Below are positions 9,358 to 16,066 of a DNA stretch of 64,000 nt, one piece after another. A program made the position numbers and the translations under genes. The notes beneath the pieces were generated by a model, which was not told where the DNA came from, ran no database searches, and worked only from the letters and a program-made list of their open reading frames with translations. Positions within the stretch are counted from its first letter, which is position 1. Every line of letters begins with the position of its first letter. The stretch lies in assembly GCF_014696675.1 (NCBI RefSeq), contig NZ_JACJQN010000010.1:124001-188000 (forward strand). The letters run 5' to 3'. This DNA comes from Phormidium tenue FACHB-1052. GTDB taxonomy: Bacteria; Cyanobacteriota; Cyanobacteriia; Phormidesmidales; Phormidesmidaceae.

Positions 9358-10290
9358 ATGGGAGTTTTTGACCTTTTCTCTAAGCGTCAGCGTCGAGCCC
9401 GAGGTGAAACGCCAGATGTGTACGTGTACGACGAGCTACCGCAGGAACTGCGAGTCCAGATCATTCATATTATTAAAGATGCTTTTGGTGAAAAGAACTA
9501 TTATAGTGTGAGCGACGTTGAGGAAGCATACGAGCTTGTTAATCAGACTCTATGCAGAGAGTATGGAGTATTTGAGCTTACAAAGCATCCTGAGTCAGTC
9601 CAAGATTCGCTTTTTAACTTTTTCTTGCAGGAAGAATCGGTTGATCGAGCGCTTGATGTCGTCGAGCTCTGTTTCAAGGTAATTAACGTATTAATTGCAG
9701 AAAATCACTCGTACCAAAACAATACCACCCGGAATATTAATCCAGAAGAGGCGATTGCTGAACTTAATGAGCGGTTCAAGGAGCACGGCATTGGCTTCCA
9801 GTTTGAATCCAATGAGTTGATCCGCATTGATTCAGAGTTTTTGCATTCAGAGGCCGTCAAGCCTACCCTCGCTATTCTTAGAGAAAGTGGCTTTCAAGGA
9901 GCTAATGAAGAGTTTCTTCTTGCACATGAGCACTATCGACATGGGCGAAACAAAGAGTGCTTGGTCGAATGCCTTAAAGCTTTCGAAAGTACTATGAAGG
10001 CTATATGTGAGCTTCGTGGATGGCCAACACAATCTAATGATACGGCAAAGTCTCTCCTAAATATCTGCTTTGCTAATGGCTTGCTTCCTACATACCTTAA
10101 TTCTCAGTTCACCTCGCTGCGTTCGTTACTGGAGAGTGGTGTTCCTACGGTTCGGAATAAGAACGGTGGGCACGGCCAAGGAACTATTCCTATCGCAGTT
10201 CCTGAATATATGGCGCGGTACGCGCTGAATTTGACGGCGACAAGCATTCTTTTCCTGGTCGACGCGAACAGCGCAAGTGAACATCTATAG
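9358..10290 (+). CDS. STM4504/CBY_0614 (AbiJ-like) family protein, candidate abortive-infection protein
   Basis: The start MGVFDLFSKRQRRxRGExPDVYVYDELP...LRVQIIHI is typical of the STM4504/CBY_0614 family, whose N-terminal domain resembles one of the AbiJ N-terminal domains. The C-terminal half (about 200-310) is helical and ends with RNKNGGHG, an R-x5-H arrangement like the catalytic motif of HEPN RNases. I chose ATG 9358 over the upstream in-frame ATG 9337 because AGGA lies 8 bases before it. It lies just downstream of a toxin-antitoxin pair and a tRNA, a setting that suggests a small defence patch. Phage defence is inferred. The GC content is lower than in the core genes. Confidence 0.75.
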   Translation: MGVFDLFSKRQRRARGETPDVYVYDELPQELRVQIIHIIKDAFGEKNYYSVSDVEEAYELVNQTLCREYGVFELTKHPESVQDSLFNFFLQEESVDRALDVVELCFKVINVLIAENHSYQNNTTRNINPEEAIAELNERFKEHGIGFQFESNELIRIDSEFLHSEAVKPTLAILRESGFQGANEEFLLAHEHYRHGRNKECLVECLKAFESTMKAICELRGWPTQSNDTAKSLLNICFANGLLPTYLNSQFTSLRSLLESGVPTVRNKNGGHGQGTIPIAVPEYMARYALNLTATSILFLVDANSASEHL

Positions 10291-10294
10291 AACT

Positions 10295-10373
10295 TAGGAT
10301 GGGCAAAGGGTTGAAGCCATGCCACCACTGCAAAGGCTCAAATAAGGGGTTCGGGTTCCTTTTGCCCATCCTA
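10295..10373. repeat. 13-bp inverted repeat flanking a 53-bp spacer
   Basis: TAGGATGGGCAAA (10295-10307) is perfectly complementary to TTTGCCCATCCTA (10361-10373). It lies between convergent genes and could serve as a bidirectional terminator-like hairpin or be a small dispersed repeat. Confidence 0.6.
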
Positions 10374-10381
10374 TAGGTGGG

Positions 10382-10666
10382 TTAATTGAGCTGCCGATCG
10401 CGCCTCAGCAGACTAAACACCTCGCCTTGCTCTGGGGTAATTAAAATCCCCGATCGCGGTATTGCAATCAACTGGCTCCAGGTCATTTGGTCGGCGTAGC
10501 TCAGCACATGCAGCTGGTTGATGGTGGCTCGCACCCCCTCGGGTGAGCCAATCACCAGATGGCGCAATCGCTCGCGCCCCGGCTGGGCTTCAGGATTTGC
10601 CAGCAGCAGCGGATTGGTCGCCTCCCGGTTTTGGGCAGACGACACCAAATATGGCAAACACAACAT
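10382..10666 (-). CDS. small cyanobacterial hypothetical protein
   Basis: This 94-aa soluble protein has the core segment LRHLVIGSPEGVRATINQLHVLSY and a C-terminal PxxGEVFSLLRR. I recall proteins with GSPEGV...INQLH as a conserved short family in cyanobacteria with no known function. A good ribosome site (TAAGGA, 8 bases before ATG) supports the start. It follows another short minus-strand frame by 17 bases and may be co-transcribed with it. Confidence 0.65.
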   Translation of the reverse strand: MLCLPYLVSSAQNREATNPLLLANPEAQPGRERLRHLVIGSPEGVRATINQLHVLSYADQMTWSQLIAIPRSGILITPEQGEVFSLLRRDRQLN

Positions 10667-10683
10667 AATTCAGGGATTCCTTA

Positions 10684-10872
10684 CTAACGATGGGTAGGAA
10701 TCCCAAAAACTTGGCCGCCCCAGACATGTTGCAGTTCAGGACGGCCAGGTAAAATCACCTTAGCCTCCGAGACAGCGACTCCTGTCGACGGGGTTAGCCG
10801 CTGGTTGGAGGGCCTAATCTCCTTCCAGTGGCGCTTGACCAAATTTTTGGGACGTTCAGACTGCACGCACAC
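10684..10872 (-). CDS. possible small protein, unknown
   Basis: A 62-codon frame on the minus strand begins with GTG and ends 17 bases before the next gene. It encodes a basic N-terminal half (VKRHWKEIRP) and ends LPGRPELQHVWGGQVFGIPTHR. I do not recognise it. The close spacing to the downstream gene and the protein-like tail are the only support; it may instead be leader sequence. Confidence 0.3.
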   Translation of the reverse strand: MCVQSERPKNLVKRHWKEIRPSNQRLTPSTGVAVSEAKVILPGRPELQHVWGGQVFGIPTHR

Positions 10873-10992
10873 AGCCTTAGCAGAGTAATTTAATCCAATG
10901 GCGCACCGGACGCAAGTAAGAATTGTTACCGTCTTCTAGAAACCTGATTTCTAGACTCATACTCTTGCTTCCGCTACTGGTAGGGGTTATCC

Positions 10993-11490
10993 ACAGCGCC
11001 ACACCCTTCCTTAGACCCTGTAAACCCTTCCTCTGCCCCCACGAAACCTTTGTTTTGCCCGCTGAAAAGTTGGTTTGACTGCTCGGAGGCTGCTTCAGCA
11101 GGCCAAACCCATTCCTTCGCTCACTCGAAAGGTTTCTCCACCCGCGCAGATCATTCCTTCGATCTCGCAGAGGCTTCCTCCAGCGCCACAGATCATTCCT
11201 CTAGGCCTGCGAACCTTTCCTCCAGACCTGCGAATGATTTCTCCATCAATGCAAATCTTCGTTTCTATAGAGCAGAATCTTGTATTTGGGTCGCAAGCAA
11301 TGCTGCCACCAATCCAAAACAACCAGATCCCTCAACAAACTCAATGAGCAGCGCCTCACTGAATGATGCCTCTGCAAAGTCCATTTCTCCGCCCTGCTCG
11401 ATTCACCCTTTCTTCATCAAAATCCATTCTTTCTATTTGCAATCTTGCTAGTTCTCCGCAGTTCGAGCCGTTTCTACCGGGCAATCTACC
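10993..11490. repeat. degenerate 21-bp tandem repeat array, about 23 units
   Basis: The stretch can be cut into consecutive 21-mers that share the pattern N4-GCGAA-N-C-N-TTTCCTCC. Clear examples are GCCTGCGAACCTTTCCTCC at 11205, ACCTGCGAATGATTTCTCC at 11226, CCGCGCAGATCATTCCTTC at 11142 and TCTCGCAGAGGCTTCCTCC at 11163. Because 21 is a multiple of three, several frames stay open. They encode heptad-like repeats on both strands (for example SSRPANL-SSRPAND on plus, GMICAGG-type units on minus). No frame spans the whole array and no ribosome site is convincing, so I list it as a repeat. It ends about 150 bases before the 123-aa protein gene at 11650. Confidence 0.75.
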
Positions 11491-11649
11491 CTTAGGCGAG
11501 ACACACAGACGCCAACCCCTGCCGTCGTCTCGGTTTACCCTTTGCTGCAACTCAATCCGCTTCTCCAGGTCATCGCCCCAGACCTGCGGCGGCTTTGCAC
11601 GCAACCCAAATTAACCTACTTATCCACCCCTATTCAGGGCGTATCTATC

Positions 11650-12021
11650 ATGAACACCGTTGACTTTTCCCGTCGCATTCCGGCCAAAACCATTGAAGCC
11701 GATATTAATTCCTTCCACAGCATGAACTTCATCAAAACCTATATCCCAGTTCGCAGTGAGGCTACCCCCGAAGCGCTTAAAGCGGGTTACGAAACCATGC
11801 GGGCCAAGCAGCAACAAGAAACCGAACTCTTGGCCGCCATCAAAGCCGCCTCCGATGCAGCCCGCATGGCCGAAGTCGAATTTCACGACATGGTGATGGC
11901 GATGAAAGAAACCGTGCGCGGCCAGTATGGTTCCAACAGTGACGAAGCCGCTGCCGTCGGCTACAAAAAGAAGTCAGAGTATAAGCGTCCCCGCCGCACC
12001 CCCAAGGCCAACGCGTCCTAA
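11650..12021 (+). CDS. conserved hypothetical helical protein (KKKSEYKRP tail)
   Basis: This 123-aa protein starts MNTVDFSRRIPAKTIEADINSF and has a long helical, coiled-coil-prone middle (about 45-95: MRAKQQQETELLAAIKAASDA...). It ends in a very basic tail, KKKSEYKRPRRTPKANAS. I recall similar proteins, with the same Asp-Phe-Ser start and KKKSEYKRP tail, in Bacteroidetes and cyanobacteria, with no known function. The ATG at 11650 is chosen because homologues start MNT[V/I]DFS; the open frame itself begins at 11542. The basic tail suggests nucleic acid binding, which is inference. A terminator follows at 12045, and a 21-bp repeat array precedes it. Confidence 0.72.
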   Translation: MNTVDFSRRIPAKTIEADINSFHSMNFIKTYIPVRSEATPEALKAGYETMRAKQQQETELLAAIKAASDAARMAEVEFHDMVMAMKETVRGQYGSNSDEAAAVGYKKKSEYKRPRRTPKANAS

Positions 12022-12044
12022 GCCATTCTCAAAACCCAATTCTC

Positions 12045-12076
12045 AAGGCTCGTGAGCATAGCTTACGGGCTTTTTT
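12045..12076 (+). terminator. rho-independent terminator
   Basis: AAGGCTCGTGAGC pairs with GCTTACGGGCTTT (wobbles included) over a 3-nt loop, followed by TTTTTT. It ends the 123-aa protein gene 23 bases upstream. Confidence 0.8.
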
Positions 12077-12435
12077 CGTGGCGCTATGACGTGCGAGTGC
12101 TGGCCCCTGGCTTTCCTGAGTCCGAAGTGTGCAACCCCATCGGCTTCCTCCGCAGCGAGTCCGATGCCAAAATGGCGCGGCAAATCGCCGCCGTGCTGAA
12201 CAGAAACTTTCGGCTGATGACCCAGAGCAGTGAGGATGGCTTCTTTGCCGCCGCAGACAATCAGCTCACCGAAGCCCTGGCTCACAAAAAGTCGTTCACC
12301 AATTTCTCGCTGAATGGGGTGGGTGGCCAGCACATGGGGGAGGCTCTGGGGCAAGGGCGCTTCACCGTGCTCTCGCCGACGGTTGGCCCAAGTGGCAAGG
12401 CCTATGTCAATGTGCAGCGGGTGCCGCCGATTTAG
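12052..12435 (+). CDS. possible hypothetical protein or 5'-truncated gene
   Basis: A frame of about 127 codons runs from inside the preceding terminator to 12435. Its protein-like part begins around FPESEVCNPIGFLRSES and ends RFTVLSPTVGPSGKAYVNVQR. The nominal start lies in the terminator stem and lacks a ribosome site, so a real gene here would start at a downstream GTG (about 12091) or has lost its 5' end. The minus strand is also open, so coding is uncertain. I do not recognise the product. Confidence 0.35.
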   Translation: MSIAYGLFSWRYDVRVLAPGFPESEVCNPIGFLRSESDAKMARQIAAVLNRNFRLMTQSSEDGFFAAADNQLTEALAHKKSFTNFSLNGVGGQHMGEALGQGRFTVLSPTVGPSGKAYVNVQRVPPI

Positions 12436-12906
12436 GTAGAGCGGTTGGATGCGATCGGGCTGTACCCGGTGAGTGGTCGCAGGGAGCAAGGTCGAACCCG
12501 TCAGTCTCGACCCCTAATTCAGCCACAGCCTGCCCAACCGGGAGTCTTGCGGCTGGAGGAGCTGGCCGCAGCAAAGGCCCAGGCGTTGCTGCATGGGGAT
12601 AGCCCACTAGAGTCCCGCTCCCATTCCCTCACCTATGCCCTCAAGAGCTATGCCCTAGCAATCTGCAGAGCCGCACGATGGGCGGTGTGGGAGGGAGAAT
12701 TCGTGAGGATTCTCCCTATCCCGATTATGTCGCGATCGCATACCCCTACTAGCAATTAGGAGAATTGATAGCTTAATCGAACCTCGACTAATTGATTTTT
12801 TTGAGCAGCATCATCTCATTTGAGACAGTCAAGGAAGAGCTCGATGACGTCACAATGGACAGAGTTTCCCAATTGTACGCAAGAAAGATGTACCGATAAG
12901 CTAACG
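12436..12906. other. intergenic region, no supported gene
   Basis: About 470 bases between convergent neighbours. A 104-codon plus frame at 12445-12759 is proline/serine-rich without homology signals and is not accepted. A short frame ending at 12897 (...TVKEELDDVTMDRVSQLYARK) reads like the tail of a lost gene but has no start. Confidence 0.35.
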
Positions 12907-13821
12907 CTATTTAGGATTTTCTTCCGCAGGCAATGCATCAATGGATTGCAAGATATCGCGTGTAATTTCCTCTCTTTTATAGAGGTCGTCCAATCGGTTT
13001 GGCGTATCGATATTGAGAGCAAAGAACACAGGGCCTGTTGGCCACTCGACCCACCCTACCCACCACCCCCAGCGCCCTTCCCAGCCAGTTTTAGCCCGTA
13101 GAATCCAATCCCGCTCTGCTTCAACGATCATAATATCCTTGACTAATCGTTGGTGCTCAACCCTGAAAGGGAGTTCGTTGTGATACAGCTTCTGTAGAAA
13201 ATAAATTTGCTCTTGTGCTGAGATTGCTAACGCTCCATCAATCCAGTAAGCACCTTCGCTAGTGCTTGGGTCTGCGTTTCCGTAATCAATTTGCGTTAGA
13301 TACTCTCTTGCTTTCGCTTCTCCGATTTCGTCAGCAAACATTTCGTAAACCCAAACGGCTGAGTTTCGCATAGCTGAGCGCAACGTTTGATCCTGATTGT
13401 GTGGAGCGAAATCCCTCTCCACTCCATCCCACTCAAAAACTTGAAATTCATCGCGAACGACACCTGCATCGAGCGCAAAGAGAGAATGCGGAATCTTAAA
13501 CGTTGATGCTGGGGAATAAGCTCTGTCAGCCCGTTCCTGGTCGTAGACCCACAACTGCTGAGCATCTCCGCGCTGATCTAATACCACGATAGTTCCTTGA
13601 GCCTCAGCGCCGTCGAAGAAACTGGCCCAATCCGGGCGCTCTTGCCTTTCTACACTGCCCAAAGACCTATTGTCTACGGTGGTCGAATTACTTATCTTCG
13701 GTCGCTGCGCAATCTGCGGAGTATGTAGTCTATTACTTAGCTCTGCTGAGATAGGTGAAGTAAGCGATATCCCTGCACTACTTATGACCAAAGAAACAAG
13801 GAAAAGGAAACGATGATTCAT
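12907..13821 (-). CDS. class D (OXA-type) beta-lactamase
   Basis: Class D serine beta-lactamases hydrolyse beta-lactam antibiotics in the periplasm. The 304-aa protein starts with a signal peptide (MNHRFLFLVSLVISSAG..., likely cut near PISA-E, residue 26). A variable linker follows, then the catalytic motifs in order. These are STFK (106-109, nucleophile Ser106 and carbamylated Lys109), SAV (154-156), YGN (180-182), the omega-loop-like WIDGALAIS (193-201) and KTG (244-246). All key residues are present, so it should be active. It is a divergent, chromosomal-looking gene with no mobile element or cassette site adjacent. Expression and spectrum cannot be told. Confidence 0.95.
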   Translation of the reverse strand: MNHRFLFLVSLVISSAGISLTSPISAELSNRLHTPQIAQRPKISNSTTVDNRSLGSVERQERPDWASFFDGAEAQGTIVVLDQRGDAQQLWVYDQERADRAYSPASTFKIPHSLFALDAGVVRDEFQVFEWDGVERDFAPHNQDQTLRSAMRNSAVWVYEMFADEIGEAKAREYLTQIDYGNADPSTSEGAYWIDGALAISAQEQIYFLQKLYHNELPFRVEHQRLVKDIMIVEAERDWILRAKTGWEGRWGWWVGWVEWPTGPVFFALNIDTPNRLDDLYKREEITRDILQSIDALPAEENPK

Positions 13822-13857
13822 AATGCTATCTTGCTGCGGTAAAAGTTTTCGTTCTAC

Positions 13858-13897
13858 GCATAGGCGGCAGCGCTAGCGAAACTGCTGCCGCCTATGC
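13858..13897. repeat. perfect 14-bp inverted repeat
   Basis: GCATAGGCGGCAGC (13858-13871) and GCTGCCGCCTATGC (13884-13897) form a strong hairpin with a 12-nt loop. It lies between the RidA pseudogene stop and the beta-lactamase start on the minus strand, so it may separate the two transcripts. Confidence 0.65.
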
Positions 13898-13902
13898 AAA
13901 AC

Positions 13903-14303
13903 TCATGGAACAATTGCAGTCACGCGGATTTCAATCCGCATCGTTGGCAGCCCAAGAGCCGAGACGCCTACCTGTGTCCAAATTGGGGCATGGTCGGGTA
14001 TGTAATGGCGATATAGCCTGACCATCACATCGTTAACTTCTGGGGCAACCCGCCAACATGGTAAGAATTGATGTGGACAACATGCTCCCAACCCGCCCCG
14101 GCAGCCGCCAGGGTTCGCTCTACGTTCCGAAACGCCTGGGCAATCTCATCCGCCAGTGGTTCGGGAATTTGCAGATTGTCATCCCAGCCGCCTTGTCCTG
14201 ATGTCTCCACGCGATCGCCAATTTTTAGCGCTTGAGAGTAATGCAAGTTATTCAGCATGTATTCCCCATAGCCGGGGGTGACAAAAAACTCGGGCTTATT
14301 CAT
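13903..14303 (-). pseudogene. RidA/YjgF-family gene with a frameshift
   Basis: RidA proteins deaminate reactive enamines/imines or have related roles. The first frame (14303 down to about 14045) encodes MNKPEFFVTPGYGEYMLNNLHYSQ...SGQGGWDD...NSYHVG, the RidA N-terminal two thirds. The remainder (VNDVMVRLYRHYIPDHAPIWTQVGV..GLPTMRIEI) is in another frame, from about 14050 to the stop at 13903. One missing base near 14045-14055 (in the run after CATGTTGGC) explains the break. Either the gene is dead or there is a sequencing error. A second, shorter copy of the 3' part lies at 24081. Confidence 0.85.
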
Positions 14304-14502
14304 GGTGTTTCTTCGTTCAGTACAATTGTCGATAGGGATTTCTAAATCCTTAGGTTTGACGCTGGGGCGTCTCGGAATGAAGACGCGACGAGGGTCTTGT
14401 CCGACTGCTGTGGAAAGTTAGAAGGCACTTCAGACATGGTGACTAACTTCTAGATTTTCCTTGTCTTAGCTAACTTGAGTGTAGTAGGTTTTAACACTCA
14501 GC

Positions 14503-14540
14503 TTCTTTCAGATTTTTACAGTGATTTATCAGATTTTTAT
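14503..14540 (-). promoter_or_regulatory. direct-repeat box A, candidate AraC-family site
   Basis: On the minus strand TAAAAATCTGA occurs twice with a 22-bp period, the second followed by AAGAAG. The same arrangement recurs near 15.83, 17.48, 19.44 and 30.09 kb. It lies about 200 bases upstream of the RidA pseudogene, downstream of a decayed AraC tail. Confidence 0.5.
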
Positions 14541-14582
14541 GGGGCTAACGAACCTATTTCGGTGGTATTCGCTTGAAACCCT
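14541..14582 (-). pseudogene. tail remnant of an AraC regulator
   Basis: On the minus strand the bases encode FKR followed by a short deletion, PPK, a stop in place of Gln, then VR-stop. This corresponds to the last residues FKRLTGVTPKQVR of the AraC proteins at 19474 and 30128, and the flanking DNA matches those loci too. Only about 40 bases of the gene survive. Confidence 0.6.
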
Positions 14583-14650
14583 TACTCTTTCATCAACCCC
14601 TAAAAAATTACCTCTCCTTAGACAGCCTTTTCCACCTCAGCCGCTGATCA

Positions 14651-14854
14651 TCATTCAGCAAAATTGCTCCCGACTATTAACTCTATGCTGTCGATTTCAT
14701 CAGTTTGTGCTAGATAGGATTTTTTCAGTAACTCAGCGACTTCTTGCGCGATCGCAATCAAGGCATCATTAACTTTAGAGTCACTGAGAGAATCAGTCCG
14801 AGATGCAATTTCATGCTCAGAATCATTCTTGCGTTGTGATATTGAATGCGTCAT
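14651..14854 (-). CDS. 67-aa small protein (MTHSIS family), unknown
   Basis: This acidic 67-aa protein (MTHSISQRKNDSE...VNDALIAIAQEVAELLKKSY...) has a central helix IAIAQEVAELLKK and an Asp/Glu-rich tail. A paralogue of the same length lies at 31194-31397, and two more loci (20547, 35291) keep only its last 18-20 codons. In the intact unit at 30-31 kb it lies directly upstream of an AraC regulator gene. Here the AraC gene is reduced to its tail. No known domain was recognised; paralogy with conserved reading frame supports that it is a real gene. Confidence 0.6.
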   Translation of the reverse strand: MTHSISQRKNDSEHEIASRTDSLSDSKVNDALIAIAQEVAELLKKSYLAQTDEIDSIELIVGSNFAE

Positions 14855-14941
14855 ATTTTGTACCCGCCGCCCCGAACGAGATCGTAAACCTGTTTCAATG
14901 TCATTCCAGTCAATCGCTGAGAAACATTTAGACCTAATCGC

Positions 14942-15136
14942 AACCTCAGTTCGGGTTAAGCTCAGTGGCCCTATCCCCTTGAGCCCTCACCCCCAACCCC
15001 TCTCACAGCAGGAGAGGGGAGCTAGAGGGGTTCAAAGTCCCTCTCCCACGGGGAGGGATGTAGGGTAAGGGCTCCAGAGCAAGCCAGGAGACGGTTTCTA
15101 ACGATTGCAGTCCTGGGTTTATCCCGAACTCAGGTT
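14942..15136. mobile_element. 195-bp MITE-like element with terminal inverted repeats and AATCGC target duplication
   Basis: The left end AACCTCAGTTCGGGTTAA and the right end (reverse complement AACCTGAGTTCGGGATAA) are inverted, 16 of 18 matching. Both sides are flanked by the direct repeat AATCGC (14936-14941 and 15137-15142). The interior is a GC-rich palindrome of the CCCTCACCCC...GGAGAGGGG type and codes for nothing. This is the structure of a non-autonomous transposable element with a 6-bp target duplication; no transposase is present in the window. Confidence 0.8.
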
Positions 15137-15177
15137 AATCGCAGGTCTAAGCATTGATGAAAAGCTTGTTCTAACCT

Positions 15178-15771
15178 TTAGTTGCGATCGCTGGCACGAT
15201 CGATCAGTGCGTTTGAGGGCAAGCTCGGATCCAATACCTTGCGCGCACTGTCAGCCCCTACAACGGGCAGTGTAGCCGGATCAAGCATGCCAAGTTGAAC
15301 CAATACACTCGCCTGATCCCAATAGAGGTGTTCATGGGCTAGTTTGCCATCACGGAACTGAACAATCACGACTAGTGCTATTTCAACCCGTTTCCCTGTC
15401 GGAGCAATGCCAGGTAGTATCCAGTCCATCTGGATAGAATGAGTGAACTTAATTAGCATTTCATCGACGAGCTGATTGGTCCCGATTGTGCGCGAGACCG
15501 GAACCAACTCTATGTCCGGCGGTATCTGTGGAATGAAGTACTTGGAATAAAACTCACGCAGTGCCGGTTTCCCTACTCCCCCAGTCATGACCGGAATGCC
15601 ATTCACATAAGCATCCTCAACCATTGTGGCGAGAGTGTCTTCGGTGTTGTGAGTGTCAAACTCAAGCCGCAGATGCTCATCCCAGAGTGCTTGAAAGGCT
15701 TCCTGAGCAGGTGTCAGATTGGGGGTTGCCTGTACATTTGCTTGTTTGTCTGCGATTTGCTCTTTGACCAT
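15178..15771 (-). CDS. SnoaL/NTF2-like protein
   Basis: This 197-aa protein belongs to the SnoaL/NTF2-like alpha+beta fold by pattern. An N-terminal helix (EAFQALWDEHLRLEFDTHN) precedes TLATMVEDAYVNGIPVMTGGVGKPALREFY, then strands ending in VEIALVVIVQFRDGKLAHEHLYWDQASVLVQLGML. The EHLYWDQ motif is common in SnoaL-like proteins linked to hydrolases and dehydrogenases. Its substrate is unknown. The ATG has AGGAGAAT upstream. A direct-repeat box (15825) sits 55 bases upstream of the start, so it may belong to the AraC-controlled set. Confidence 0.75.
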   Translation of the reverse strand: MVKEQIADKQANVQATPNLTPAQEAFQALWDEHLRLEFDTHNTEDTLATMVEDAYVNGIPVMTGGVGKPALREFYSKYFIPQIPPDIELVPVSRTIGTNQLVDEMLIKFTHSIQMDWILPGIAPTGKRVEIALVVIVQFRDGKLAHEHLYWDQASVLVQLGMLDPATLPVVGADSARKVLDPSLPSNALIDRASDRN

Positions 15772-15824
15772 GTTAGATTCTCCTAATTCGTTCTATCCCA
15801 ACTGTATTGATGCCAATGCTTAAA

Positions 15825-15852
15825 TTCTTTCAGATTCTTATGATTTTCTTAG
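15825..15852 (-). promoter_or_regulatory. direct-repeat box B, candidate AraC-family site
   Basis: On the minus strand one full unit ATAAGAATCTGAAAGAA follows a weaker one (TAAGAAAATC). The box lies about 55-80 bases upstream of the SnoaL-like gene start at 15771. Confidence 0.4.
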
Positions 15853-16066
15853 TTCCTACTCTTCTGAAACCTTCATAATGAGTTTGCCCTGATTCATACT
15901 GGGAAGTTTTGCCGAAGGAACACCGTTCAGTCCAAAGAATATGGAAAGTAGAATTCGGGAGCCGCGAAAGGACTTCAAGCGACGCGGTAAAGTCCGTCTG
16001 ATCGAGACCTGGGAAAATAATCGCACCAATATTGAGATGTTCTCCCTCTGAGATGTAACTCCTCAT
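15830..16066 (-). pseudogene. N-terminal remnant of a DJ-1/PfpI family gene
   Basis: The first ~46 codons encode LNIGAIIFPGLDQTDFTASLEVLSRLPNSTFHILW. This matches the start of DJ-1/PfpI-type proteins (isonitrile-hydratase-like: LNIGxxxFPGxxxLDxxGPxEVLSR...xxxxxW). After that the frame becomes unrelated and ends early. The catalytic cysteine region is absent. It directly follows the NmrA gene on the same strand and is probably the relic of a former operon gene. Confidence 0.7.

Noticed and set aside
8398-10290. tRNA-Pro as a proven integration site with att repeats
   Set aside because: I looked for a second copy of the tRNA 3' end downstream and saw none, and no integrase gene is present.
10993-11490. 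CRISPR array at the repeat region
   Set aside because: Units are contiguous 21-mers without unique spacers or a conserved palindromic repeat, and no cas gene is in the window.
12445-12759. 104-codon plus-strand frame
   Set aside because: Low-complexity, no ribosome site and no protein-like segments after the first 40 residues.
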